A stretch of DNA of 64,000 bases from Glandiceps talaboti (Eukaryota; Hemichordata; Enteropneusta; Spengelidae), in assembly GCF_964340395.1 (NCBI RefSeq), contig NC_135565.1:21743209-21807208 (forward strand), in the 5' to 3' direction. Every line of letters begins with the position of its first letter. The stretch's first letter is position 1. The notes under the pieces are model-generated. The model was not told the DNA's origin, did not search any database, and saw only the letters and a list, made by a program, of their open reading frames with translations. Below, in pieces: positions 1 through 12,429 of this stretch. Both the position numbers and the translations under genes were made by a program.

Positions 1-299
1 TAGGTTACTATAGCAACATAGCCACTTAAACTTGTAAGACAATACACACAATCCATATTTAGTGAAAGCAAAAACTGAAGATTTTCTCCGCAAAAACCGA
101 AACTTTCCTCAGCAAAAACAAGCTTTTCTCCACCCTGTGGATTTCTGCATCTGTTTGTGATGTTCTGGGTTGTCACATGACACATGACAAACTATTGTAA
201 CAAACACAGGAGTTAAAAATCAAGTCCAAGTGAATAAAAAAAAGGCCTCGCATGATTATATCATCACTTGTAAGGCATTTATATCATATGTGCACATCT

Positions 300-740
300 T
301 CACTAACAGCTTCAGTATGTTTGCTAAGGGCATCTTATCAGTATTTTTCAATATTACCCTATCATACTTGAAATTGTCCAAATAAGGAATATTACACATT
401 CATGAGATAATATTTTTCAATATTACCCTTATCATACTTGTCCAAATATGGAATATTACTGTTCAAGGGATGACATTTTTTAACATTAGCCCTCTCACAC
501 TTTGTCCAAATAAGGAATATTACACATTCAAGGGAAATCATTTTTTAATATTAGCAATACACAATAACACACTATGTCCAAATAAGGAATATACCTTTAT
601 AATAGTCATTCAAAGCCTAAGGTAATATTTTTTAATACACGCCCTGGCACACTATGTTCACATATGGAATATAAGATTATTAAGAGTGATAATTTTCCAT
701 ATCATCAGTCTTGGCGCAATGTGTCCATATAAGGAATATG
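300..740 (+). repeat. Degenerate roughly 60-bp tandem repeat
   Basis: AATAAGGAATATTACACATT, or a variant, recurs about six times with CACTTTGTCCAAATA and TTTTTCAATATTA between. Copies are strongly diverged. No exon is seen in 1-300 either. Confidence 0.6.
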
Positions 741-829
741 ATAATTGTAAGCAAGACATGTAAAATTCACATGTCCAACCTCTGTAAATATAACCAATAT
801 TTGAGACTGCAATATACTGACCATCACTT

Positions 830-1500
830 CTAATATTGATAAGTTCAATAAACTATATTGGACATCATTCTTTGTAAGTTCTGATTCACTACTATTACAT
901 TCAAACAACGAACATTAACTGTAAAGGTATGCCATACATAGTAGGGTTGCATGATACAACCCCAGGATACAACATACACTGACCATCATGGCTATCACTT
1001 CATTCAACTATACTGGTCATTATTCCCTGTAAATCTTTAACTTAGAATAACAGCAAACCCATACCTCTGTTAAAGATACACAATATTTGAAGAGCAGTAC
1101 GATACAACTATGACACATCGACCATCATGGCAAGTATCATTTACCTGACTGCCAGCCATGTGTGAGCATATAACAATTTGCATTAAAAATATTTTGTATT
1201 TGTAAATGATACTGGTCATCATTACCTATAAAATTCTGATTGAAAACGAACTTTAGAATAACAGCAAACCCATATCTGTGTTAAAGGTACATCACACTAG
1301 AAGGGATACAACTGTGATACATTGACCATCACAGCATCACATTCATTTAACTATACTGGGCATCATTCCCTATAATATCAAGTTGTGATTCACTTCTTAG
1401 AATAACAGCAAGTATATCTCTGTAAAGGTACACTGTACTTGATAGCCAGTACTGACCATCAGTGCTACTGATGAGTTCAATGCACTATCGTAGTCAGGAC
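830..1500 (+). repeat. Degenerate long-period repeat (about 150 bp)
   Basis: TAGAATAACAGCAAACCCAT, CTGACCATCATGGC-like and ACTATACTGG...CATTCCCT blocks recur in the same order three to four times. Copies are old and contain indels. Confidence 0.55.
1147..1206 (+). repeat. Dispersed 60-bp repeat, copy 1
   Basis: It matches 8998-9056 (TGACTGCCAGCCATGTGTGA, then AATATTTTGTAT). It sits inside a region of degenerate long-period repeats. Confidence 0.7.
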
Positions 1501-2019
1501 ATCGAATTCCTACATACTCAATTCACTACTACTATTAGAATTCAAACAGCATTTTAGTGATAAACAGCAAATCACCCACACACTGCTGATGTCGTCAGGG
1601 GCCTCTACTACAGTGTCAGACACAATTGGTGATTAATTTACAAATAATTCCATTATATGTTGTCTACACTCTTTGACAAATGATACATCTATACAATGTA
1701 TGCCTAGAATAAGAAGCAGCATTGAATTCACATTTAATATAGCCTAATATTAAACTATTCTTTGAGGTTTTGATAAGGTTTTGAACTTGACAACAAATTA
1801 CATGTATACTTGAATTGATGATACAGACACACTGTTGGATATCAAATATGTAACTGAACAATATAAGTATATATAAGCTTATGTAAAAATAGTTATTTTT
1901 AATCAAGAAAATTGATTATTTCTTTACTTCTACATTTGTACATCTAACATTAGCCTATTTTACTGCAGTGTTCTTTAATATCTTTATTACACTTATATAA
2001 ATAAAAAAATAAAATAAAT

Positions 2020-2291
2020 GGGTTGTCGGTGGCCGAGTGGTTAAACCACTTGCCTCTTACCACTGCGGTCGGGGTTCGAACCCCATTCAGGGTTCCATTA
2101 AATTTACCACGCTGTAAGTAAGAAGAGTGTCGTTCAGTTTGACTCTACCGAACAACGCAGGTTTTCCCCGGGTACTCCGGTTTCCTCCTACATTAACACT
2201 GAACCCATGAGGGATGGCCCTCACTAGACTTCTTGGGAGACAAGTGTTTATATGCTTAAAGAACTATCCAGTATAAATAAAGATTATTTAT
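2020..2291 (+). mobile_element. tRNA-headed SINE, copy 1, with 23-bp direct repeats
   Basis: Same family as 28788-29069: A box GGCCGAGTGGTTAA, B box GGTTCGAACCC and the CCGGGTACTCCGGTTTCC core. TTTAATATCTTTATTACACT occurs at 1974 and again at 2292 (23 bp in full), a long target-site duplication typical of LINE-driven retroposition. About 22 bp of A/T-rich sequence lies between the left repeat and the SINE head. Confidence 0.92.
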
Positions 2292-3248
2292 TTTAATATC
2301 TTTATTACACTTATGTACCCAAATAGAATTGTTAATTTTCTATACGGTTGTAGTAAAGTTATATCTATAATCTTATGTCATTTTATTGTATAGGAATGTT
2401 AACCACAATGTCATGTTTTGAACTTGACAATAAATTTGTTTGCCATTGGTGCAACTACACTGATGGGTATCAAATGTGAAATTAATGATATAACAAGGTT
2501 AACATGTTTAACAAGGTTGACGAGAATGTCAAGTTGATAGGCACAGGAGGGAGGAGGGAGGAGGGAGGAGGGGAGAGGGGGATCATACTTCTATAATTAC
2601 CAATTTTAAGCACTCCCCCCCCCCAAAAAAAAAAAATACAAATACAAATACATATTCAAATATTATAATCTTAATGTTGCTGGTTTTTTTTAAAAGTGTG
2701 GTACGAAGGTTACATTTATTAACATTTAGTTCCATGGATGATATCATTTTAGAATCAGATACTACAAGTGAATTAGTTTACTTTATATGTAGGTTAAATC
2801 ATTACAAGTGATATAGTTGAAATACTCCTCTCTAAATAATTTATGCTATGAGTTCAGAATTACCATATATCACTCTAGAGTATTAAAGAAAACAGTATTT
2901 TGGGTTGATAATAATCTTACTTTTCTACAAATTGATTTGTATTCTATTGCTATAGATGTGAAGATGAATTAAATCCACTTAGTAGAGTCCTGGTGAAAAA
3001 TAATTTTGAGCTAAAATGGAATATTTTTTAGTCTTCTCCAGATCAATTTGTATTCTTTGCATGTTTTCCTTGTGAAGAGTCAGTGGCTCCACTGAGGAGT
3101 GTCCTGGTAAATGGATAGGTATATAGAGGTCATGTTTATATCTACCGACTACATTATACGTTATCAAAGAACTACAGTTCTTAATGCATAGTAACATGTA
3201 AGTGATATGCTGTGTAGACACCTGCACTGAAATTCCTAGCCTAACATT

Positions 3249-3800
3249 ACTTAAATCAACAACTGTGATTCAGTGCATGACACTACTTGAATCAACAACT
3301 GCATTCGTTGTGTATCACTACTTGAATCAACAACTGTGATTCAGTGCATGACACTACTTGAATCAACAACTGTGATTCGTTGCGTGACACTATTTGAATC
3401 AACAACTGCATTCGTTGTGTATCACTACTTGAATCAACAGCTGTGATTCAGTGCATGACACTACTTGAATCAACAACTGCATTCGTTGTGTATCACTACA
3501 TGAATCAACAACTGTGATTCGTCGCATGACACTACTTGAATCAACAACTGCGATTCAGTGCGTGACACTACTTGAATCAACAACTGCATTCATTGTGTAT
3601 CACTACATTATCAACAACTGCATTCGTTGTGTATCACTACTTGAATCAACAACTACAATTTGTTGCATGATACTACTTGAATCAACAACTGTATTCATTG
3701 TGTATCACTACTTGAATCAACAACTGCATTCATTGTGTATCACTACTTGAATCAACAACTATGATTCGTTGTGTGACAGACACTACTTGAATCAACAAGT
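3249..3800 (+). repeat. 35-38-bp minisatellite, about 15 copies
   Basis: CACTACTTGAATCAACAACT alternates with GCATTCGTTGTGTAT or GTGATTCAGTGCATGA. Two unit variants are interleaved. The plus-strand open frame across it is repeat-driven. Confidence 0.9.
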
Positions 3801-4236
3801 AAAGCGTAAATTGAACATGAATATTAATGTCTATAAACTCTCAGTGACCTAGAAATGTGGATGTGAATGATAATGAAAGTGGTTCAATTCTCAACCTTGT
3901 GTTATACTAACTATAACTGGTTCTGGTACTAATAGTAGTTATTATATTAGTATTTGTATTTTATGAGGAATATATTATGTCAAAGTTCCTGCTACTAAGT
4001 TGTCAAAGTTTTCTATCTATGCACTAAACTGTTTTCATAAAAGTACTACTTACACATTCTATAATTAAATTTGCACAAAACAGACCCAAAGACTTTTGAA
4101 ATGTCTTCAACTGATCAAACTACAAGGAATCCATTGCTATGTTGACTTTGAACGCTTCCATGCATGTACAGAAAATAAATTTGTTGAAAGTGATACTGTG
4201 ATATCATTAAATATTCACAAGGTTTTAAATCAACTG

Positions 4237-4410
4237 ATGTCTGCCTATCTACCAATCAAATATGCAAATTTAATATAGCTCTCTGCTTACAAATCAATTA
4301 AATATGCAAATTTAATATAGCTCACTGCTTTCCAATCAATTAAATATGCAAATTTAATATCACAGCTCACTGCTTAGGAATCAATTAAATATGCAAATAC
4401 ATAGCTCACT
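4237..4410 (+). repeat. 43-bp tandem repeat, four copies
   Basis: AATTAAATATGCAAATTTAA followed by TATAGCTCACTGC recurs four times. Each unit carries an ATGCAAAT octamer (POU-type) motif. Confidence 0.85.
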
Positions 4411-4432
4411 GATTACTAACCAAGTAGTGTGA

Positions 4433-4642
4433 ACAAAGGGAGAATTGTCTATTGTCTGGGAGAGACTTAATGAAATTAAAAATGACTGGGAACACAAAAG
4501 ATTTGAGAAATCATTACAGAAAGATTACAAGAAATTGTTTAAACCTGTATGGAATGTAAATCAATTAGAGCATAAAGGATTTATGTCATATCTCTCAACT
4601 CTGCTGGTATTTTTTGCCAGTCATTTTTCAGCAGATTTCTGA
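4433..4642 (+). other. Open frame of unknown status (not called a gene)
   Basis: A plus-strand frame reads ERLNEIKNDWEHKRFEKSLQ then KDYKKLFKPVWNVNQ up to a TGA at 4640. The composition is protein-like. I see neither an ATG near its start nor convincing splice sites, and recognise no family. It could be an exon or transposon remnant. Confidence 0.2.
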
Positions 4643-6129
4643 GTACTGAGTTACACATGCACAAGAATGAAACCACTGTTGTACTAATTTTATATTTTCC
4701 TGTTACCATGGTTACTATCACATACAATCTGTTATAGAATAGATGGTCACACAATTATGATGCATTTGCAGATAAATATGTCTATTATACCTCAACTATC
4801 AAACTGAGGCTCTCTCCTTTTCCTGACAATTAACAAAAACAGAACTTGAAATTTAGAAAATGGAAGCATTCTAGAAAACTTCCATTATCATACAAATGCA
4901 ACATTACACTGTTATGTGACTGTGTTGTGATAGTGGAAATGGCCCCATTTAAGGTATTTAGTTTGTTTTCAACTTACACCACAATGTTGGTATTTCAGTA
5001 ATGTCAAAATCCCTCATAAACTCAGTAGTGTACTCCGGGTAAAGTAACGCGATATGTTTTCATGATACCCAGCAGCGCGGTGAACCACTACGGTCATGTA
5101 GAAAAAAAAACACGTTACAGCTCCCTAAAGACATAATTATTTAAGTGTTCATATTTTCTCTTTCACTTCAAAACAATCCTTTTATCTGCAAACTAAGTAA
5201 TTGAGAATTACTGCAGTATTTACACACGATAATGAAATTACACCACAGAGCCATTCACAGCCCACACTTGGAAAACAGGAGATGAAAATATCGTTCTATT
5301 GTCGAGATATAAATTACGCCACATAGGAATTGCATTCCGTTTTGTTGTCCTGCGTTGTCCTCATAGGGACATATATTCAGGGCTGATTGTTATGCGCATA
5401 ATACTAAATAATTTATAGGGTGTGTGGTAATGAATGCGATGCACAACAAACGAACGATGAAGCCATCGATAAGCTAACGTTTTCAGCGCAGCTGAAGTCA
5501 AGTGCTCACCGCTCTGTTCCCATCATCACTACTACGGTGCCAGTACACAACCACGAACGATGCGGTTACTGCACTAACATGACCTCAGCTATTTTCGGGT
5601 CAAAACCGTAATTATAAATCTACAAAACTTTAGGTATATAAATATGATGGTATTGACTGAGGAAGCGCTGCATAAATTGTACCACTGTTTACATTTTAAA
5701 CAACACATTGGATAGGTTATTGTGAGGGGACACTGAACGGGCTCTCTGTCGAAGCGTCACTCCAGGGGTGCTAAAATACGGATCAATGTCTTACGGAAGG
5801 TGAATACATCAACTTGTAATTGGTATATAAACGGGAGATAATTTAAATCTAAACTCACCTCCTAGCACAGAAAGCTGGAGCGAAATTTCAATTGTTATAA
5901 ATGAAAGTAAGAACTGCTCGACTCGCTTCACTGCTCGACTCGACCGTCCCCGCTGTACTCGCGTGTCCTTCAAAGTGTGTGAGTGGATTATGCAAATTAC
6001 GTGACGTAGTCGCATAATTTCCATGTTGATAAGACCTGCGAAGTAGTAATTTTTTCCGCTCTTTATCAAATGAGTTGATATTACAATTTCGATTTGTTTT
6101 ATCTTTACCGAATAATTTAGACAACAAAT

Positions 6130-6137
6130 TGACGTCA
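6130..6137. promoter_or_regulatory. CRE palindrome
   Basis: TGACGTCA, the full CREB/ATF site, in the CpG-richer stretch. A GTGACGTAG half-site variant lies about 130 bp away (6000). Function is inferred from the motif only. Confidence 0.4.
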
Positions 6138-6766
6138 TGCTAAATTAACCAACCTTGAATGAAAAAAGAAAATGTTATAGCCTAAGGAAAACCCACTTAT
6201 TTTGCATTTTATTCATGTCGTCGGTAAATCACACAGAATTAGAAATATATTTGATTGGTTAGAAATCACTTTTATATCCGTGGAACGGGATAATGAAGAT
6301 TAAAACCAAAATAAGGAAAACAGAAATGACATCAATTATATATAAGGAGCCACCTGACACTAAGAATTTACCAAAAGCAAAATTCGATTACAGGAATAAC
6401 TTGAAGCTCCTCACTTTTTTCTAAAGAAAAGATGCGCGTCGAATACATTGAATGAAAGCAAAACATGTTTCCTGGATGGATTTTATAACATTATTTATAC
6501 GCACATAAGAGTTCTCACCTCACCTTAATTGCTTTTTACAAACAACCTAGCTGTCCATGATGGTTCCTTCAAATTCGTGAAATCCACAGAATTCTGAATC
6601 GACTCAAGTGTTTTTGTACGTTGTTGTCGTTTTCAACATTTAATAACAAAAAAAAGAAAATATTATCATAAGAATAAAATATGCGGGTTGAAATATGAAC
6701 CACATTCAACACGATTTTATATTGAGCTTAGTTGTAGTATTGCGAACGTAGTGTAACCTAGATAGG

Positions 6767-6780
6767 CCACTAGATGGCGC
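6767..6780 (+). promoter_or_regulatory. CTCF-like motif, forward
   Basis: CCACTAGATGGCGC fits the bilaterian CTCF core (CCASYAGRKGGCRS) at every position. It sits at the right edge of the CpG-richer region. Confidence 0.5.
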
Positions 6781-7897
6781 TGTTCATTCAAATTTTGTCA
6801 GGTGATATTGTACGGTAAGAAATCTCGAGTATAATTATACAATGCAGTCTTAATTGTATAATATAAATATTGTACAACTAATAAGTTCTACTGCGACTTT
6901 GAGTCCATGTCATTTTTCTGATAGAAAATACTATTTTGCCGAGACCATCTAGCTGTATGTACTGTAATATTTACACATACATCATCATGCTACTGCTACC
7001 CCCCCCCCCATAACACCCCCCAACACACACACATACGCACGCAATATAGGCCAAATGGGGCTAGCTATTAAAATGGAACTAAATGATAGCATGAACTGCC
7101 AATAATTGAAACTCTGACTCACATCAGGAATTACATATACAACATAAAGATTCACCTTTGAAATATCTGCATATATCTGCACACTAGTAACATTTCTCTA
7201 AACTGTACCATCTTCCATATGAAAGTATGTTCCTGATAAGTCCTTTGGAAATAATTAAATAAATGTGGGTTCATCGCCTTTGAAATAAACAATGTTACAT
7301 TACAATGGAGGTTTTTGAACAAAGTAACACCAAAATCTTCAAATTGTTATTTCCTAGGTGCTCACTACATTATTAGGATTTAGTATTTTTTATTAATACG
7401 TACATTATATTATTTTATATTCAAATATATTACACACAAGTAGGATGTTTTTATCCATAGTTTTTATTTTACCAAAACCTCAGTAAGTTATACATTTCTA
7501 TGTAGTAAAATGTTACCTATAAAGCCTGTAACACCAGTGATATACACTTGACATGGCATGGTTGTACACTGTATGACCAGAGACTTCACTACAGTATTGC
7601 TACAACACATACTGCCAACAAGTTTTGGTTGCCTCAGCAGAGAAACAATGCTCTGGTTAACAGAATATGTTTGTCCTGGTTGTTTTCTACATTTTACAAG
7701 TCTGAAAGCAATGACCAAACAATGACACAGATAAGGGTGGCCATACTTAATTCTACATTTCTCACTGTGGGATTGTTCATTGGTCAGTCAGTCGGTCGGA
7801 TAAAAATTAAAAAAAAATTTATAAGTAAAAGTAAGAATACTTGTTGTGAAATTTACATTTCATAATTATACTTTCACAGTCTGAGTGACTTAGAAAT

Positions 7898-8203
7898 GAC
7901 AGTTAAACTCAGGAAACTATGAACATTTGTTGTATTATAAATTTTTCTGAATTTCAGCCACAGTTAAACTCAGGAAACTATGAACATTTGTTGTATTATA
8001 AATTTTTCTGAATTTCAGCCACAGTTAAACTCAGGAAACTATGAACATTTGTTGTATTATAAATTTTTCTGAATTTCAGCCACAGTTAAACTCAGGAAAC
8101 TTTGAACATTTGTTGTATTATAAATTTTTCTGAATTTCAGCCACAGTTAAACTCAGGAAACTTTGAACATTTGTTGTATTATAAATTTTCTGAATTTCAG
8201 CAA
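7898..8203 (+). repeat. 61-bp tandem repeat, five copies
   Basis: ACAGTTAAACTCAGGAAACT followed by ATGAACATTTGTTGTATTAT and TTTTTCTGAATTTCAG. Copies are nearly identical. Each unit ends in a pyrimidine-rich TTTCAG like a splice acceptor, though no exon follows. Confidence 0.93.
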
Positions 8204-8997
8204 TAAATGATGATTTTCGCTCAGATATATACTCTAGGATTGCCATCTTACAATCAGTCATGTTGTGAATTTTTTATAACCTTGTCACAGAGGGTGACGT
8301 TTTAAAAGATTGTTTCTAGATTGAAGAAATAGAGTCAGTCAGATCATGAGAAACATAGAATTAAAGTAAGGCTGTCCTAAGAACACAATAGACAAAGTAG
8401 ATATGAATTTTGGTATTTAAATGAATCCAGACTTCAACTTTATCACATTTACTGCAAACCCCTATAGATTATTTAAACTTAAAAAGAAAAAGTTTGTTAA
8501 AGTCTGACAAACTTCAGTATTCAAAACAAACACAAAAGTGAAAGTCAAGAAACCGTGTCTTCATTTTCAAACTTATTTATGTCCATCAACAGTGAAAACA
8601 TTTTGAAATTCTCTTCTATTTAAAGATCACCCATCAAAAAAAATTGCTTCTCTACTTTTATTTTACAATCTATACATATAATTGTATTCTGATAGGTGTG
8701 GTATGTTATACCAGGTGAGAAGTCAATGAATATGCAAATTCACAATTTCTCCACCAATGAGCAGCATGTATACACTTAATTTGCATAGAGTTATACTTGT
8801 GCAATGTGGAGTGTTTTTTTTAAAAAAACATTCTTTCTTATCCTATTTTTGATTTATATCATTTTTTCAAGTCTTGCTAATTTTTTTTGACGTTGAAGAC
8901 CACATTATTTTTGTCTTAATTGTATTTTAACTGCCACCAGCTTAAGGTGAGGTTTGACCCTTGACCCTTGGCTGGTGAGGTTTGACCTTTGATCCTT

Positions 8998-9056
8998 TGA
9001 CTGCCAGCCATGTGTGAGCATATCATAATTTGCACTGAAAATATTTTGTATATGTA
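8998..9056 (+). repeat. Dispersed 60-bp repeat, copy 2
   Basis: TGACTGCCAGCCATGTGTGA followed by GCATAT and ATTTTGTAT also occurs at 1147-1206 with few differences. The two copies are nearly 8 kb apart, so this is a dispersed repeat. Confidence 0.7.
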
Positions 9057-9417
9057 ATCCTTTTTTATACCATTATTATTTTGATATCAATTCACAAAAC
9101 ACAAATAATCAGAATCAAGGATTTCAGAAATGCAAGAAATTATTGGACACAGAATTTGCAACAATGATTTTGAGAAAAAGTTAGGAAACAAAGAGTCGAG
9201 GTGATACAACTGTACGGTATATTGTATGAGGAAATAAGACAGACAGGTACACCTGTGTATCACAGTGTGAGGGCGCTCTTCTGGCTCAAATTCTTTATTT
9301 TGCTGAGAGTATACCCAGAGTAGATAGACTCAAAGTTTCATTATCATTTGCAATCCATCAAAATACAACTTTTTTTGGTATATGCTTGATTCATATAATT
9401 AATGGTGTTATCGTTTC

Positions 9418-9545
9418 TCAAGAAGCTGTCCACACCTAACTTGGTAAGAAGAGTTACCAAGACAAGTCTTTGGGTGTAGAGAGCTTCTTGAAATAGTACC
9501 AGCAAGACAAGACTCTGGTGTAGAGAGCTTCTTTAGATAGCAACA
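9418..9545. repeat. Relatives of the 18.6-kb repeat, inverted pair
   Basis: CAAGAAGCTGTCCACACC is followed by two reverse-oriented relatives (GGTGTAGAGAGCTTCTT, twice). This is the same motif as in BCAT intron 4, so the sequence is dispersed. Confidence 0.65.
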
Positions 9546-10076
9546 CCATGAAAGGTCTCTCAGCTACTCATCAAACTTTCAGTAAAGTTAACTTCATCAA
9601 AATGTTGGCCCTTAATTATTAGTATGTCTGAAACCTTTTAAAAGGAAATACAGGAAATGAATTCAAATAATCAGACAATTTCTGTTTATTACATTTCATA
9701 ATTTTCAGTCCTCTTACGTTCCTAGGATAATTTCATAAAATCCTAGTCAAAAATGATGCAAGAATTCATCAAAAAGTTACCCAAAAAACAACAATTTCTG
9801 TTCAAATATTTTGGTGGGAAAGTACAAGTTGGTAGCCTACCTGTACATATAAAGTTACACTGAAAACATTACACAGACACAAACTGGAATAAATAATTTA
9901 AATAAAACACAAACTTCTAAGTAAAACTATCAAATTCACATTAGAAATTTGAAATGATACTATATCTGTTGTATTTAAGGCAGTTTTATTTATCACTCAT
10001 TTTAATATTAGTTGTAGACAATGATAAACTTTTGTTGTACTTCTGTAAAGATACAGTTCAAATAGTCATGTGACCA

Positions 10077-10261
10077 ATAATGTGCCCTCTAAGCCAATCC
10101 GATGCAACATTATAATAAAACACAGCAATGGTTGGCAATATATCAAAATCAGTGTTGACTACCCCTTACTATGTGGTGACTCACAAGAACATTTTTTTAA
10201 AATCTAATCTTGACTAACAAAAAAAATGTCAAACTTGTCATACACATTGGAGGGCACACTG
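10077..10261 (+). mobile_element. hAT-like MITE, family A, diverged copy
   Basis: TGTGCCCTCTAAGCCAATCC at the left and GGAGGGCACACTG at the right, with CTTACTATGTGGTGACTCAC inside, identify an old copy. The left terminus has decayed and no target duplication is visible. Confidence 0.7.
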
Positions 10262-10418
10262 GAGATCAGCCTTTGTATTCAGCCAATAGTGATACCACAG
10301 ATATCACTATGTTGTGTAAAATAATGTTAGGTCTACAGCTGATCTGCTAAATTTGTAAACAAACTCCAGTAAATACTGACTATGAGAGAACTTATACATA
10401 TATAATTACAGTAAGTTG

Positions 10419-10857
10419 CAGTGGCAAGTCATGTGACCAATCAATTTAGATTATTGTATCAACATTCAATGTAATATTGAAACACTACAAGTCACATGAT
10501 TTCAGTGGCAAGTCATGTGACCAATCAATTTAGATTATTGTATCAACATTCAATGTAATATTGAAACACTATAAGTCACATGATTTCAGTGGCAAGTCAT
10601 GTGACCAATCAATTTAGATTATTGTATCAACATTCAATGTAATATTGAAACACTATAAGTCACATGATTTCAGTGGCAAGTCATGTGACCAATCAATTTA
10701 GGTCATTGTATCAACATTCAATGTAATATTGAAACACTATAAGTCACATGATTTCAGTGGCCAGTCATGTGACCAATCAATTTAGATTATTGTATCAACA
10801 TTCAATGTAATATTGAAACACTATAAGTCACATGATTTCAGTGACCAGTCATGTGAC
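10419..10857 (+). repeat. 84-bp tandem repeat, five copies
   Basis: CAGTGGCAAGTCATGTGACC, AATCAATTTAG and AAGTCACATGATTT are repeated. Each unit has the inverted pair TCATGTGAC / GTCACATGA at its ends, so it can fold, and each contains CATGTGAC E-box-like sites. Confidence 0.92.
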
Positions 10858-11084
10858 CATCCCAGCACATCACAATGGGGAACAAGTCCACAGGTGTGGT
10901 TGAGATCTTCTGTTTTGCTGTCACAAAATATTGACTGTGTATAGTACTTCAATACTTTAAATTTTAATGTTATGTTAGATAATTGAATCTTAGCATACAA
11001 TAATTTCTAACATATCAGAAAACTGTTGTTCATATGAGTTTATAAGAGAAGACTGGATCCTAGATCACACACAGAGCACAACAA

Positions 11085-11088
<4 letters not shown>

Positions 11089-11115
<27 letters not shown>

Positions 11116-11116
11116 T
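11089..11116 (+). repeat. (AAT)n microsatellite
   Basis: About nine AAT triplets in a row. Confidence 0.9.
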
Positions 11117-11397
11117 AGGAACACTGTAAAATAACAACACACTAAAATAGTATAAATAATAAACATGGTTAATATAACTTTGATAAAATATTTCTAACAC
11201 TTCAACAAAACATTCAAATAAAATACTCTATCCAATACAGATCACTATTTGTTGTTATTTTGTTATAAAAGCCCAGTTAGATATCACTCACACTAGTTTT
11301 TCATAATTTTTGTTTTCATTTTTCTTTTTTTTTCATGATCATCTAGTGATCAAATGCTATCAGGATCTTATAAAATTATTATTCATTGACATGATTT

Positions 11398-11460
11398 GAA
11401 TTGTTTATTTGTACTGTTTATTTGTACTGTTTATTTGTACTGTTTATTTGTACTGTTTAC
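11398..11460 (+). repeat. 13-bp tandem repeat, about five copies
   Basis: TGTTTATTTGTAC repeated; a single further unit occurs at 11577. Confidence 0.9.
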
Positions 11461-11844
11461 ATCAAAATGTAAAATCAGTGTACTCAGTACAATAACAGAC
11501 AAGGAATAAACAGATTAGCATCTTTCTTGTCAGTGGTACCATCAATTACTTGTTGACTTGATTCAATGATTTGAATTGTTTATTTGTACTATTGTCACCA
11601 TTAATCATTTGTTGACAAGTAATTAAAAGATTTGTCTTTTTTCAGACAAAAGTTCCAGGGTATTTTCCAACTGGTATATATATATTCAACAAATCTATCA
11701 AAAAAGTGAAAACTTTGAACAGATCAGATTGTACATGTCTACTGATGTGAGATGACAAGGACTGCACCATTTCCAGTAAAGGTATATGTGTATTTTTAAC
11801 AGGTAAAAATAATTCAAAACTAAGTGAAAAGTTAGAGCTGGGCT

Positions 11845-12192
11845 TTAAAGTGGCCATATGGATGATAATTTGGTAATTATTTTGGATTTTTATTTGATAA
11901 AACAGCTTCACCTTGTTTTTCTACTTGAAAAAATAATGCGAAAGAACATATACCAAGTCAATGTTCATAACTCAATACATTGCAAAAAGTGTAAAAAAAA
12001 TTGTTATTGTGCGTACAATAACAAACATTTTACACATTGTTTAATGTTTTGCTGTTTATTGAGTTATGAACATGGACTTGGTATATGTTATTTCACTTTA
12101 TTTTTTCAAGTAGGAAAACATAGTGAAGCTGTTTTATCAAATAAAAATCCAAAATAATTACCAAAGTCTCATCCATATGGCAGCCACTTTAA
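11845..12192. mobile_element. 348-bp foldback MITE with TTAA flanks
   Basis: The two halves are near-perfect inverted repeats. TTAAAGTGGCCATATGGATG at the left pairs with CATCCATATGGCAGCCACTT at the right. The arms continue through ATTTGATAAAACAGCTTCAC and GAGTTATGAACAT to a short loop near 12015. TTAA is present at both outer edges (11845-11848, 12189-12192), as for piggyBac-like or Kolobok-like elements; a TA duplication cannot be excluded. Open frames inside are by-products of the palindrome. Confidence 0.85.
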
Positions 12193-12429
12193 CACATATA
12201 AGTAGATAATAAGTATATTACTATCTCTACCTGGTTACATGACAGTTCTACTGTTGGACGTAAGTAGACACCTGAGTAGTGAAAACAAATCAACAAACTT
12301 TCATTTAGACTATTTCAACTTATTTCAGTACATACTGTATTCATCATAACATATCACACACTACTTTTAATATCAACTTTCCACTCTAGATAATGTTAGA
12401 TCTTACAAAGTTCTTCCAATGCTATGCTT

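Larger units (their letters stand above)
5030..6900. promoter_or_regulatory. CpG-richer region, possible promoter
   Basis: CpG dinucleotides are clearly denser here than in the flanks (for example around 5420-5560 and 5920-6010). A perfect CRE palindrome, TGACGTCA, is at 6130-6137 and a CTCF-like motif at 6767. No exon could be assigned on either strand. It may be the start of a gene leaving the window at its left end. Confidence 0.4.

Noticed and set aside
2026-2095. Possible tRNA gene
   Set aside because: Intact A and B boxes, but it is the head of a SINE with a second near-identical copy and direct repeats; the cloverleaf is not complete.
5809-6138. Minus-strand frames, one reading LSKLFGKDKTNRN
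   Set aside because: The attractive frame has no ATG (starts only at TTG after a stop) and no clear donor; probably CpG-richer non-coding sequence.
11642-12157. Two open frames around 11.6-12.2 kb
   Set aside because: They run into the arms of the TTAA-flanked palindrome and resemble no protein.
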